Positions 8,012 to 16,429 of a DNA stretch of 64,000 nt are shown piece after piece. The stretch is from positions 992,001-1,056,000 of the forward strand of contig CBDDGQ010000005.1 in assembly GCA_965227945.1 (NCBI GenBank). The letters run 5' to 3'. Under the pieces are notes generated by a model that was given only the letters and a program-made list of their open reading frames with translations, was not told the DNA's origin and did not search any database. A program made the position numbers and the translations under genes. The stretch comes from Azorhizobium sp965227945. GTDB taxonomy: Bacteria > Pseudomonadota > Alphaproteobacteria > Rhizobiales > Xanthobacteraceae. Each line of letters begins with the position of its first letter. Positions within the stretch are counted from its first letter, which is position 1.

Positions 8012-9634
8012 ATGGATGAGCATCGGGGCGCTGATGCGCCGCTGCGCCTGGCGGTGATCCTGGAGGCCGGCGATGTCGCCGAATGGGTGCTGCGCCTGCT
8101 TGAGGATGTGCGCGCCGGTGGCGACGCGGTGGTGGCGGAGGTGCTGCGGGACACGGGTGCGCTGCCGGATGATCCGGCCGCGCAGATGACCCCCGCCGCC
8201 GAGCGCTATGTGGCTGCCGATCAGGCCCGGGTCGCGGACGCGCCCGATCCCCTGACGCGGCGTCTCCTGACGTTTGCCGAAGGATCCAGCAACGAGACCA
8301 GCGGCCCGTTCGACCTCGTGCTGGATCTCGGCTGCGGCTCCGGCCCGCATCCCCCCTCGCGTCTGGGCACTTGGTCGTTGCGGTTCGGCGGCGCGCGATT
8401 GACGCGGACCAGTGCGGCCCTGTTCGCGGAGGTGGCCAGCGGGGCAACCTGGTGTGATCTGGTGCTCTTGGCGGATCTGCCCGGCGGCGGGTCCCCGGTG
8501 GTCCTGGCGCGCACCACCTCGCACGTCAATGACCGCTCCCTCTGGCGCACCCGGGCGCCGGTGGCGTGGAAAGCGCGCGCTCTGGTGCGTCGCTGCCTCG
8601 CGACCGTGAGGCGGGATGGCGCGGACGCCTTTCTTGCAGCAGCCCGCGCCCGCTACGACCAGAGCGTGCCGCGGCCGCCGCCATCGGTCACGGTGGGCCG
8701 GTTTGCCGGGTTCCGGCTGCGGCATCTGCTGCGCCGATTCCTGGTGCCGTATTTTCTAATGCGCGACCAGTGGCGCATCGGCGTTCGGCTGCGCGGGCCG
8801 AACGATCCGCCCTGGGGCAGCCGCGCCTGGGCGCGCGGCTTCCGGTTCATCGACGCGCCGCCGGAGCGCTTTTATGCGGATCCGTTCCTGTTTGAGCTGG
8901 ACGGCCGGACCTTCCTGTTTTTCGAGGATTGGGACTGGGCGGTCGGCAAAGCGATCATCAGCGTCGCGGAACTCGCTGCGGACGGCAGCCTCGGCCCGGT
9001 GCGGACGGCCCTGGACACGCCTTATCATCTCTCCAATCCGCTGGTGTTCGCGGCGGATGGGGAAATCTTCATGATCCCGGAAACCTTGGCGCAGCGGCGG
9101 GTGGAGGTCTATCGGGCGGTTTCGTTTCCCACCACCTGGGAGTTGCAGTGCATCCCCCTGGATAATCTCGACATCGTCGATCCCTGCGTGCTCCAGGACG
9201 GCGACCAGTGGTGGATGTTCGCCGCGGTGCTGGATTTTGGCGGCTCCGGCTGGGACGAACTGCATGTCTTCCGCGCCGAGGCGCTATGCGGTCCCTGGCG
9301 CCCGGTGGGCGACCAGCCGGTCCTGTCCGATGTGCGGGCGGCACGGCCGGGCGGGCGCATGTGGATGAAGGACGGCGTGCTGCATCGCCTGGCGCAGAAT
9401 TGTGCCGGCGGATACGGCGCCGGCCTGGGCCTGCATGCGGTGGAGCAGATGGATGCGAAAGGCTACCGGCAGCGCACGGTGGCAGAGGTCAACGCCTTCG
9501 ACTTTCGCATGAATGGGGTCCATGCCTATGACGCCACCCCCCGCTTCGAGGTGGTGGATGGCCGGCACTACCAGATCGCGATCCGCGGCTTCACCGCTTA
9601 TTGGCCATTGCCCCGCTGGCTGGGCAAGCACTGA
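8012..9634 (+). CDS. GINT1-like beta-propeller glycan protein with formyltransferase-like N-terminus
   Basis: A 540-residue protein in two parts. Residues 10-200 (LRLAVILEAGDVAEWV...) resemble the degenerate formyltransferase-like domain often found in front of this propeller in bacteria. Residues about 265-540 carry the repeated DPFLFELDGRTFLFFED-type blades (ADPFLFE, SNPLVFAADGEIFMIPE, VDPCVLQDGDQWWMF) of the GINT1 N-terminal / GH43-like five-bladed propeller. In plants that domain occurs in glucosamine inositolphosphorylceramide transferase; the bacterial role is not established. It lies 11 bases upstream of a GNAT gene and near a GT2 gene, so a role in surface polysaccharide or glycolipid modification is inferred. 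The ribosome site is weak. Confidence 0.7.
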   Translation: MDEHRGADAPLRLAVILEAGDVAEWVLRLLEDVRAGGDAVVAEVLRDTGALPDDPAAQMTPAAERYVAADQARVADAPDPLTRRLLTFAEGSSNETSGPFDLVLDLGCGSGPHPPSRLGTWSLRFGGARLTRTSAALFAEVASGATWCDLVLLADLPGGGSPVVLARTTSHVNDRSLWRTRAPVAWKARALVRRCLATVRRDGADAFLAAARARYDQSVPRPPPSVTVGRFAGFRLRHLLRRFLVPYFLMRDQWRIGVRLRGPNDPPWGSRAWARGFRFIDAPPERFYADPFLFELDGRTFLFFEDWDWAVGKAIISVAELAADGSLGPVRTALDTPYHLSNPLVFAADGEIFMIPETLAQRRVEVYRAVSFPTTWELQCIPLDNLDIVDPCVLQDGDQWWMFAAVLDFGGSGWDELHVFRAEALCGPWRPVGDQPVLSDVRAARPGGRMWMKDGVLHRLAQNCAGGYGAGLGLHAVEQMDAKGYRQRTVAEVNAFDFRMNGVHAYDATPRFEVVDGRHYQIAIRGFTAYWPLPRWLGKH

Positions 9635-9645
9635 GGACCGCACCC

Positions 9646-10665
9646 ATGGCCGCATCCCCCCTCTGGCAGCCGGCTTTGGCCAAGCTGCACCATCTGCCGG
9701 CGATCCGCGTCCTCTATGAACAGGTCTGGGAACGCGAGGTCTCCGAGGCGCTTCTGAAATGGAAGCTGTTCGATGGCCCCTGCGGGTCGCTGGCCTCGGT
9801 GGCGATGGTGGGGGAGGCCTGCGTCGGCCTTTATGCCGTGATCCCCACCCCGCTGCGCCTGGACGGTGTGCGCGAGATGGGCGCCCAGTCCGTGGACACC
9901 ATGACCCACCCGGACTACCGCCGCCAGAACATGTCGGTGACCCTGGCCAAGCATTGCTATGCCGAGGCGGACGCTCGCGGCTATCGGCTGGTGTACGGCG
10001 TGCCGAACGAAAACTCCTATCCCATGTTCATGACCAAGCTGGACTGGCGGCATGTGGACGACATGGTGCGGTTCGTCCGGCCCCTGTCCGCGCCGGCTCG
10101 GGTGCCGCGCCTGTTTGCCCCGCTGCTGGACGCGGCCATCTCCGCCCAGGCCCGGACGGGGCAGGGCAGCCGGCCGGTGGCCGTCGCCCCGGTGACCCGG
10201 GACACGCGCTTCCATGTGCCGGCGCGCGGACCGTCGGCGGCCCGATGCCGGGTGGACATGTCCTCCGACTGGCTGGCCTGGCGCTATGGGGGGGAGCCGG
10301 GCGGCGCCCATGAGTGCTTGGTCGTGGGGCGGCCCACCGAACCCGACGCGCTGATCGTGTTCGATTCCGTGGCCGACGATCATGAGCCCACCGGCCGACC
10401 GCTGCTGCGCATCAGCGCCCTCCTGGGGGCCACCGCGGACGATCGGTCGGAGGCGGTGCGAGCCCTGGTGCGGATCGGCGCAGAGCGTGGGGCGCGCTCG
10501 GTGTTCTTCTATACTTCAGACCCCGAAACCATGGCCCTGTTGCGCCGCGCCGGCTTCCTGCCGCGCGAAAGCCTGCCGCTGTGCTACGGCGGCCTCGGCG
10601 CCGGCCGGGAGACCTTGCCGGCGGCCAAAGGCGAGATGGCCATGGAAGGGGGCGACCGGGACTAG
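9646..10665 (+). CDS. GNAT-family N-acetyltransferase
   Basis: A 339-residue protein. Residues about 20-140 read as a GNAT fold with the acetyl-CoA loop near THPDYRRQNMSVTLAKHCYAEA and the following strand YRLVYGVPNENSYPMF, similar to the larger Eis-like or Acetyltransf_9 group. The C-terminal half is unassigned. An upstream in-frame TTG at 9601 would overlap the preceding gene; the ATG at 9646 fits the 11-base intergenic gap better. The TAG stop is formed at the border of the first tandem intergenic repeat. It probably acts on an amino sugar with its neighbour, but no acceptor is shown. Confidence 0.75.
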   Translation: MAASPLWQPALAKLHHLPAIRVLYEQVWEREVSEALLKWKLFDGPCGSLASVAMVGEACVGLYAVIPTPLRLDGVREMGAQSVDTMTHPDYRRQNMSVTLAKHCYAEADARGYRLVYGVPNENSYPMFMTKLDWRHVDDMVRFVRPLSAPARVPRLFAPLLDAAISAQARTGQGSRPVAVAPVTRDTRFHVPARGPSAARCRVDMSSDWLAWRYGGEPGGAHECLVVGRPTEPDALIVFDSVADDHEPTGRPLLRISALLGATADDRSEAVRALVRIGAERGARSVFFYTSDPETMALLRRAGFLPRESLPLCYGGLGAGRETLPAAKGEMAMEGGDRD

Positions 10666-10765
10666 AGCATTTCCCCGTTTATTCGAATCGGTGAAAGTCT
10701 CTATCTCTCTGTTTTGTCGCGTTTGCTTCACGCGAACCGGGATCCACTTCGCTCGAAAATGCTCT
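10664..10765. repeat. Palindromic intergenic repeat, copy 1
   Basis: A 102-base element starting AGAGCATTTCC and ending GAAAATGCTCT, so its ends are inverted. The interior contains TCGGTGAAA, then CACGCGAACCG, shared with copy 2. This kind of AGAGCATTTTC element is common between genes in Rhizobiales. Its left end overlaps the TAG stop of the acetyltransferase gene. Confidence 0.85.
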
Positions 10766-10866
10766 AGAGCATTTCCCGGTCTCTCCGCATCGGTGAAATT
10801 CTTTATCTTTTTGGTTTGCCGCGTGTCTTCACGCGAACCGACATCTAGGCCGCTCGAAAACGCTCC
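10766..10866. repeat. Palindromic intergenic repeat, copy 2
   Basis: A 101-base tandem copy in the same orientation, directly abutting copy 1 so that the junction forms GCTCTAGAGC. It shares the AGAGCATTTCC start, the CATCGGTGAAA block and CACGCGAACCG, but its right end has drifted (GAAAACGCTCC). It ends 11 bases before the stop of the convergent glycosyltransferase gene and may fold as a terminator for both flanking genes. Confidence 0.85.
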
Positions 10867-10877
10867 AGCTCGGCGCG

Positions 10878-11807
10878 CTATTTCAGCCGGAGCAGCCGGG
10901 CCAGGTCGAACGCCGAATCACGGGCGGCGTTGCCGGAGGGCGCCAACAGGAACGCCCGGCCTTGCTGCGACAGCGCGTTCCACCGCTGATCCCGTTCCCG
11001 CGACAGCATGGCCTGCGAGGTGAGCAGCCGCGCCTTCGCAATGGACCGATAGGGCTGCGGGATCCGACCCGCATCGGGCACATGTTCATGGTAGATCTGG
11101 AACACCGCGCGCACCAATTCGGCCGTGTCCCGGCTGGTGGAGCCGGGGCGTGCCAGATAGCGCGTCGCGCAATGGGTGGAGCACCACACATCGCCGACCC
11201 GCGCCAGCTTCAACCACAGGTCCCAGTCCTCGCCGATGCGGTAACGCGTGTCGAAGCCGCCCACCTGCGCGATGGCGCTCTTGCGCGCGATCACCGTCGA
11301 GGTGCCGCAGACGGTCTCGGCCAGCAACATGGCAAAGGCGTCCGGGCCGAGATCCAGAAGGCCGGTGCGGCCCGCGATCCAGGCGCGAAACTGCGGCCAG
11401 TAGGAAAACTGCTTGCCCAGGACCCGCCCCTCGGGGGTGACCGAGACGACATCGGCGAAGGTGAGGACGATCTTCGGGTCGCGCTCCAGCAGCGCCAGCC
11501 GGTCCGCCAGGGCGTCCGGCAGAAATTGGTCGTCCGCATCCAGAAACGCGATGATCTCGCAGGTGGCGGCGGCAATTCCCGCGTTGCGGGCGGCGGACAC
11601 GCCCGCCGGTGCGTGGACCAGCGGTTTCAGCCAGGGATCCTGCGCGGCCGCTTGCGCCAGGAAGGCGTCGGTGCCGTCCGTGGAGCCGTCGTCCACCACG
11701 ACGATCTCGACGGGGCCGACGTCCTGTGCCCGGATGCTGGCGATGGCTGCGGGCAAATAAGGCAGGCAGTTGCGCGTGGGAATGACCACGCTGAGGCGGG
11801 GGGACAT
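10878..11807 (-). CDS. Glycosyltransferase family 2
   Basis: A 309-residue GT-A fold transferase. The N-terminal Rossmann-like start SVVIPTRNCLPYLPAAIASI, the VVVDDGSTDGT nucleotide-binding loop (about residues 37-47) and the FLDADDQF metal site (DxD, about 92-99) are all present. A later WDLWLKLA segment matches the ED-W-D-L-W acceptor-side motif. It would transfer a sugar from a nucleotide sugar to a glycan at the inner face of the membrane. No TM segment is seen. It converges on the GNAT/propeller pair and is probably part of the same surface-glycan neighbourhood. Confidence 0.92.
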   Translation of the reverse strand: MSPRLSVVIPTRNCLPYLPAAIASIRAQDVGPVEIVVVDDGSTDGTDAFLAQAAAQDPWLKPLVHAPAGVSAARNAGIAAATCEIIAFLDADDQFLPDALADRLALLERDPKIVLTFADVVSVTPEGRVLGKQFSYWPQFRAWIAGRTGLLDLGPDAFAMLLAETVCGTSTVIARKSAIAQVGGFDTRYRIGEDWDLWLKLARVGDVWCSTHCATRYLARPGSTSRDTAELVRAVFQIYHEHVPDAGRIPQPYRSIAKARLLTSQAMLSRERDQRWNALSQQGRAFLLAPSGNAARDSAFDLARLLRLK

Positions 11808-11865
11808 CGGACGCTCCGGCGGCCCGCAGGCACGGAGGCAAGCGGGGAAGATCTCGGCGCGATCC

Positions 11866-11905
11866 TAGAGCATGATTGCGCGAAGTGCGCAGCGGTTTTG
11901 GAGCG
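11866..11905. repeat. Truncated intergenic repeat remnant
   Basis: Begins TAGAGCATGATTGCGCGAAG and continues GTGCGCAGCGGTTTT, which is the left part of a common Rhizobiales AGAGCATGATT element. The expected inverted right end (AATCATGCTC) is absent, so it is a remnant. Confidence 0.5.
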
Positions 11906-11991
11906 CTGACGTGCCCGGGGCCCGCCGGTCTCGACACGGCGCTGCGCGCCGCGAGGGATGCTCCGGTGGGAGCATCCCCATTGCTGCGGAC

Positions 11992-12297
11992 TCAGGCGGG
12001 GGGCAGCCCGGCCATGCCGTGGAAGGTCGCCACAGTGTGCAGAACGCCGGCGCCATAGCCCTTGAATTCGGCCTTGGGAATGGAAAACGGGTCGCCGCTG
12101 ATCAGCAGGCCACCCACCCGGTAGTGCGCGCCGATGGTGAACTCCGGGCCGGGCGCGGGCACGTTCACCGCGGCGGTGATGCCACCGGGAATGGTGGTGA
12201 CCGTCGCCGTGGCCCCGGAAACCAGAAGAAGTCCCGGCTCGGAGGCGATGTGGACGTCCTTCGCGTTGGCTCTGGGAATGGTCAAGGTGTCACTCAT
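11992..12297 (-). CDS. Hypothetical protein, beta-rich
   Basis: A 101-residue protein of unknown function. The frame continues upstream, but a clear ribosome site (GAGGAGA) precedes the ATG at 12297, giving MSDTLTIPRANAKDV. It consists mainly of short valine/threonine-rich strands (LLLVSGATATVTTI, GITAAVNV, FTIGAHYRVGGLLI), has no cysteine and no signal peptide. It could be an outer-surface or virion-like beta protein, but I do not recognise a family. No neighbours share its orientation closely enough to suggest an operon. Confidence 0.55.
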   Translation of the reverse strand: MSDTLTIPRANAKDVHIASEPGLLLVSGATATVTTIPGGITAAVNVPAPGPEFTIGAHYRVGGLLISGDPFSIPKAEFKGYGAGVLHTVATFHGMAGLPPA

Positions 12298-12466
12298 GAC
12301 GTCTCCTCTTCTGCTTCCGAAATGGCGCGGAAGCCAGGAGGAAGAATGCAACCATGGGTTATAAGACGCAATCAAAATCACTATAGGTTGCAATGGTTCT
12401 GGGCATGGTCCAGGGGCCGGTCGTGCAGGGTTTAATGGTTGGATGGCGCCGGCAATGCCTGCCGGT

Positions 12467-13459
12467 CTATGGCCTGCGCCAGGGCAGCGGCTGTCCCGGC
12501 ATGGGGAAGATCTTCGGATCAGAGGCCGGTCCCGCCGCGCTGCGCTCCGCGTCCAGGATCTCGTGGGTGATGTTGGAGAGCGTGAAGAACACCGCGGCGA
12601 AAAAGTTGCAGAGCGCCTCCCGCAATGGGGGGAGAAGGCGCACGCCCCCTGGCGGCGTGGACGCGCGCTCGATCAGGCCGGCCGCCTCCGAGTCCCGCAG
12701 CAGTTTGAGCACATGTGCGCGCGACACGTGGAACCGGCGCCCCAGCTCCGCCACGGGGATGGCGAGCCAGTCCTGCGGCGGGAAGGTGTCGCCCGGCGCA
12801 CCGGAGAGCAGCAGCTGAAAGGCGATCATCGTCCCGCCGTCGCGCGCCGCGAACAGCTGCAGGGCGGGGGCGTTGTCGAGCAGCCGCTCCCCTCTGCGGA
12901 AGCGGGCCAGGAAGCTACGGATCAGGGCCGCCCGGAACGTGGGGTCATCGAGCCGGGAGGCCGCCGCCGCGCACACCGGATCGATGCTTGCGATCGATTC
13001 GAAGTGGTGGCGCAGCCGTGCCGTATGCATCTCCAGGAACTGGGGCGTGAGCACCAGAGGCCGCTGGCGGCGGTCGGCCAAGTCGGGCAGCCCCCGACTG
13101 TCAGCCACGAAGCCCGCCCAGCGCATCAGCACGAGCATGGCTTTGGCGCGACCGCGGCTGCACAGGCCGGTCTCTCGGCACAAAGCGATGATGCGCCCGG
13201 CGGTGAGGCCCGCCCCGGTACTGTCCGGCGTGATGTGCAGATAGAGCGCCATCAGCGCGAAGACCGAGCGCTCACGGTCATTGAGGAGCCGATTCAGCAG
13301 GCGGTTGCCGTCATAGGCCGCCACCAGGTGCCGCGTCGCCTTGGCCATGGCGTCCGGGAATCCCGGATGGGCGCGCACGCGGGCCAGCATCACCGCTTCC
13401 AAGGCCAAAGTGGCCGGAGGGGACATTGCTGCATTCTGCACTTGGGTCGGCTCAGACAT
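12467..13459 (-). CDS. Winged-helix transcriptional regulator
   Basis: A 330-residue protein. The ATG at 13459 (MSEPTQVQN) is chosen because the 200 upstream in-frame bases overlap a divergent gene. A helix-turn-helix is visible at about residues 243-280 (IPVAELGRRFHVSRAHVLKLLRDSEAAGLIE), followed by a possible wing. An earlier segment (AGRIIALCRETGLCSRGRAKAMLVLMRWAGFV) also looks like an HTH, so it may hold two DNA-binding-type domains. The family is not clear (MarR- or Crp-like wing only). Target genes are unknown; the small secreted protein gene is divergent from it. Confidence 0.6.
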   Translation of the reverse strand: MSEPTQVQNAAMSPPATLALEAVMLARVRAHPGFPDAMAKATRHLVAAYDGNRLLNRLLNDRERSVFALMALYLHITPDSTGAGLTAGRIIALCRETGLCSRGRAKAMLVLMRWAGFVADSRGLPDLADRRQRPLVLTPQFLEMHTARLRHHFESIASIDPVCAAAASRLDDPTFRAALIRSFLARFRRGERLLDNAPALQLFAARDGGTMIAFQLLLSGAPGDTFPPQDWLAIPVAELGRRFHVSRAHVLKLLRDSEAAGLIERASTPPGGVRLLPPLREALCNFFAAVFFTLSNITHEILDAERSAAGPASDPKIFPMPGQPLPWRRP

Positions 13460-13628
13460 GCTCTTCAAGCGCCTCGCGCTGCCCCTATCCCACACCCGGC
13501 TGCCGATGATCTCGCGGGACTCGCCCGGTCCGCGCCCCGCGTCCGACGCGGCCAGTAATTGCCATTGTGTTCCCTCGGCATCAATTCTAGCTGTGCCATG
13601 CGCATTGACGCACGAGGAAGGTTTCCCC

Positions 13629-13985
13629 ATGGCCCGTCGGCCCCGCATTCTTCTCTCCACGCTGGCACTGGCTGGCTCCGCATTTGCGTCTGTCCTGTTT
13701 GCCGCCAGCCCCAGCCAGGCGGTCGTCTATTGCAAGACCGTCGGCGTCCCTCAAGGGTGTGTCGCCCGTCCCACGCGCGTCGTCTACTGCACCCGTCCGG
13801 GCTACCCTGCGGGCTGCGTCGCCAAGGGCAACGGCGCGGGCGTGGGGGCGTATCCCGGCGCGGGCGCCGGAGCGGCTGGCGTGGGTCTGGCCCCCGGAGC
13901 TGGTGTCGGCGCCCCTGGCGTCGGCGCGCCCGGTTATGGCGGCGTCAATGGGGGCGGGCCGGTGAACCGCGCCGGCTGGCGCTGA
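13629..13985 (+). CDS. Small secreted cysteine-motif, glycine-rich protein
   Basis: A 118-residue exported protein. Residues 1-31 are a signal peptide (RRPR, hydrophobic LLSTLALAGSAFASVLFAA, cleavage near SQA-VV). The mature part begins with two copies of the motif VVYCxxxGxPxGCVA (about residues 32-46 and 50-64), each able to form one disulfide, followed by a low-complexity Gly/Ala/Pro/Val tail. Function unknown. It is divergent from the winged-helix regulator. Confidence 0.7.
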   Translation: MARRPRILLSTLALAGSAFASVLFAASPSQAVVYCKTVGVPQGCVARPTRVVYCTRPGYPAGCVAKGNGAGVGAYPGAGAGAAGVGLAPGAGVGAPGVGAPGYGGVNGGGPVNRAGWR

Positions 13986-14176
13986 GCGCTGACACCATCA
14001 CGTCCTGACGTCCGACGCCGACCTGCTGCGACCCCATCCGTTCCCCCTATCCATCGCGTGTCATAGCACGAAAAGGGTCGTGATGCGGCCGTAGGGTAGG
14101 TCACGCCTGCCCGTTCCGCGGCCCGGTGCCGGGGACGTGTGGGCGGGCGTGGCCATGGGCCAGGGGCCCAGCAGTG

Positions 14177-14198
14177 CCGCGGCCGGCATCGGCCGCGG
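14177..14198. other. GC-rich hairpin
   Basis: A perfect 9-bp inverted repeat (CCGCGGCCG / CGGCCGCGG) with loop GCAT in the 290-base gap between two small secreted-protein genes. There is no T-run; it may end the upstream transcript or sit in the 5' region of the next one. Confidence 0.4.
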
Positions 14199-14275
14199 GT
14201 GACTTGACGCGACATTGGCCCGCATCCCCAGGTGCGGACCGCAACGAACACCCACCCAAGACCGGAGTTTCGACC

Positions 14276-14557
14276 ATGAAGGCCATCACCACCGCCGTCA
14301 CCGCTTTGGGTCTGATCTGCATGGCATCCGCCGCTTCGGCCGACCGGCCGGCGGCCGACAAGTGCGCCGCCAAGCTGTCGTCCGACGGCCAGGCGATCTA
14401 CCAGGCGTCCGCCCCGCTCGTTGCCCCGGGCGCCGATCTCCGCGGCATCATCACCAACCAGACCAAGTCGCTGGTGATGAACGGCTCCATCAACCGCAGC
14501 GCCGCCAAGCCGGCCGCCGAGGCCGCTGGTGGCTGCCTGAAGCTCATCAACTCCTGA
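14276..14557 (+). CDS. Small periplasmic hypothetical protein
   Basis: A 93-residue protein with a signal peptide (MKAITTAVTALGLICMASAASA-DR, cleavage near residue 22). The mature domain of about 70 residues is alanine-rich with one cysteine near each end (ADKC and GGCLKL), which could form a disulfide. The preceding AAGACCGGAG provides a ribosome site. I recognise the pattern as common in Rhizobiales but cannot name a function. Confidence 0.7.
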   Translation: MKAITTAVTALGLICMASAASADRPAADKCAAKLSSDGQAIYQASAPLVAPGADLRGIITNQTKSLVMNGSINRSAAKPAAEAAGGCLKLINS

Positions 14558-14668
14558 ACCGAGGCGCAGGCGCGACTGACAGCGCCACGTTGTCAGCCGC
14601 GCCCGCTCTGGGTATAGAGGCCAAGCGCCCGCTGTCTGGCTGGCGCCGAGGGTGATCGGGCGAGACAC

Positions 14669-14974
14669 ATGGTGGCACGCATTTACAAGCCGGCGCGCAA
14701 CGCGATGCAGTCCGGCACCGCCAAGACCAAGCACTGGGTTCTGGAGTTCGAGCCGGAGCGGCCGCGCGCCGTGGAGCCGCTGATGGGCTATACCAGCTCC
14801 AGCGACATGGCGAGCCAGATCCGCCTGAGCTTCGAGACCAAGGAAGAGGCGATCGCCTACGCCGAGCGCGCCGCCATCCCGTATCGCGTGTCCGAGCCGC
14901 ATGAGCCGACCCGCCGCAAGATGGCGTATTCCGACAACTTTTCGTTCCGCCGCGTGGGGCAGTGGACCCACTGA
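14669..14974 (+). CDS. NDUFS4-like accessory subunit of complex I (ETC complex I subunit)
   Basis: A 101-residue homologue of the 18-kDa accessory subunit of mitochondrial complex I, found as a stand-alone gene in alphaproteobacteria. Diagnostic segments are ARIYKPARNAMQSG at the start, W-x-L-E-F-E-P (residues 23-29), MGYTSSSDM-x-x-Q-x-x-L-F/S-F and the C-terminal YSDNFSFRRVGQWTH. In the enzyme it stabilises the peripheral arm on the cytoplasmic side. It is next to tRNA-Arg, away from the nuo operon, as usual. Confidence 0.93.
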   Translation: MVARIYKPARNAMQSGTAKTKHWVLEFEPERPRAVEPLMGYTSSSDMASQIRLSFETKEEAIAYAERAAIPYRVSEPHEPTRRKMAYSDNFSFRRVGQWTH

Positions 14975-15068
14975 GCGGAGCCTGAAGGGGCGGCGCAACC
15001 GGCCGCATCCCGGCCGGTGGCGAGAGGTGGCTTCATCGCCGCGGCGTTCGTGCTAGAAGCGTCCCGCC

Positions 15069-15145
15069 GGCCCCGTAGCTCAGCTGGATAGAGCAAGTGC
15101 CTTCTAAGCACTAGGTCGCAGGTTCGAGCCCTGCCGGGGTCGCCA
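15069..15145 (+). tRNA. tRNA-Arg (anticodon TCT)
   Basis: A full cloverleaf folds by eye. The acceptor stem is GGCCCCG with CGGGGTC (one G-U pair), the D arm GCTC/GAGC, the anticodon stem AGTGC/GCACT with loop CTTCTAA giving anticodon TCT, and the T arm GCAGG-TTCGAGC-CCTGC. The discriminator G is followed by an encoded CCA. It would read AGA/AGG arginine codons, which are rare in this GC-rich genome. Confidence 0.97.
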
Positions 15146-15323
15146 AGGCCGCTTGGCCTGAGGCGATGCGCGGTTGGGCCGACCTCCGGATCGCCCCGTT
15201 TGGCCCTCCTTTGGACCGTGCACGGACCCGCCGTGGCCCCGCCACGGACCCACGTCCGTCTCGCTCTGGGACAATCTGTTCCACCCGGTCCCCCCCGACG
15301 GCGGCCTTTCGCGCGCCCTCCGG

Positions 15324-16100
15324 TCAGCCGACCGCCTCCTCCGTGGTGCGGCGGACCTGGGCGGTGAGGGCCGGCGGCAGGTTGAGGCGGGCGGCCAGCA
15401 TCTCCAGATAGGCCTTCTCCGCCGGATGGTCGGGGTCGATGGCCAGCACCGAGGCGGTGTAGATCTCGATGGCCGCTTCCGGCGTCGTGGCGCCGGCCAC
15501 CAGATCATCCATGGACAGCGGCTTGCGCATCTCGTCGATGAGGAAGCCCTTCTCGGCCGGGTCCAGGTCGAGGTCGTCCATGCGCGCGAAGATGGCCTGC
15601 TGCTCGGCGGCGTCGATATAGCCGTCGGCCTTGGCGGCGCCGATCATCGCGGAGAGCATCAGCCGGGCCCGGGCGTCTTCCTGGCCGGCGGGCAGGAAGG
15701 CGGTGCCTTCCGGGGCCGGCAGGGCGCCGTACGGGGCAGGAGATGCGCCGGTGGGCAGCGGCGTGGCTCCAGGCAGCGGCGCCTGGGCGCCGCCGTTGGA
15801 ACTTTGATAGGTCTGGTAGGCCTTGTAGGCGAGCCCGGCCACCAGCGCCGCCCCGCCCAGCTTCAGGGCCGTGCCGCCCATCTTGGCCATGCCCTTGCCC
15901 CGGAACAGCTGCGAGGCGAGGCCGCCCGCAAGGCCGCCAGAGAGGGCCGAGGCGCCATGGCTGCGGATCAGGCCGCCGATCGTGTCCTGGAGCGATCCGC
16001 CGGCCGCGCCTCCGGCCATCGGGGCGGCGCCGGGACGGCGCTGGTCCTGCGGGCGGCCGGTGCCGAGGAACTCACCGAGAAGCTTCTGCACGTCGAGCAT
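15324..16100 (-). CDS. DUF533 / TerB-like membrane-associated protein
   Basis: A 258-residue protein. Residues 1-80 are glycine-rich with a hydrophobic stretch (ALKLGGAALVAGLAYKAYQTYQ), the mark of DUF533 (YebE-type) proteins. After a Pro/Ala linker, residues about 135-258 form an all-helical TerB-like domain (LMLSAMIGAAKADGYIDAAEQQAIFARM). The frame is open 645 bases further upstream, but the start at 16100 (MLDVQKLLGEFLG) matches the family, and the extension is Arg/Pro-rich shadow sequence. The function of the family is unknown; it is probably an inner-membrane stress or metal-related protein. Confidence 0.85.
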   Translation of the reverse strand: MLDVQKLLGEFLGTGRPQDQRRPGAAPMAGGAAGGSLQDTIGGLIRSHGASALSGGLAGGLASQLFRGKGMAKMGGTALKLGGAALVAGLAYKAYQTYQSSNGGAQAPLPGATPLPTGASPAPYGALPAPEGTAFLPAGQEDARARLMLSAMIGAAKADGYIDAAEQQAIFARMDDLDLDPAEKGFLIDEMRKPLSMDDLVAGATTPEAAIEIYTASVLAIDPDHPAEKAYLEMLAARLNLPPALTAQVRRTTEEAVG

Positions 16101-16429
16101 GGAGCGATCCTTTGCGGGAGGGCGGGAGACATGGGCCTCCAAAAAAGCGGCGCCGGACCGGGTGCCTTTGGACGCGGGCCAGCGCCGGCTCGATATGGTG
16201 CCGTAAGGGAAGATCGCAATGGCGGTCGGCCTCACGACTTCGGCACGCCCCCGCGGCCCCTGGGCCCTTCCGATCTGGACCCGCCGCGGTGAGGTTGGAT
16301 TGGGGAGATCGGTCGCAGCGGGCCGGGGGTGTCTCGCCGCGTGCGCAAGAATCAGCGAAAAAGCAGAGGCGCGCGAGGCGACAGACCGCGAGGCCGCGTG
16401 CGCACTCCCGCAGCGAGGATATGAGGGCG
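16101..16429. other. Divergent intergenic region
   Basis: About 330 bases between the DUF533 gene (minus) and a small plus-strand gene. Several frames stay open because of the GC content, but none has a convincing ribosome site and family-like content. I see no strong hairpin, repeat or clear promoter here. Confidence 0.4.

Noticed and set aside
15069..15323. tRNA-Arg as attachment site of a genomic island
   Set aside because: No integrase gene follows, the tRNA 3' end is not repeated anywhere I could see in the window, and the next genes are ordinary chromosomal ones.
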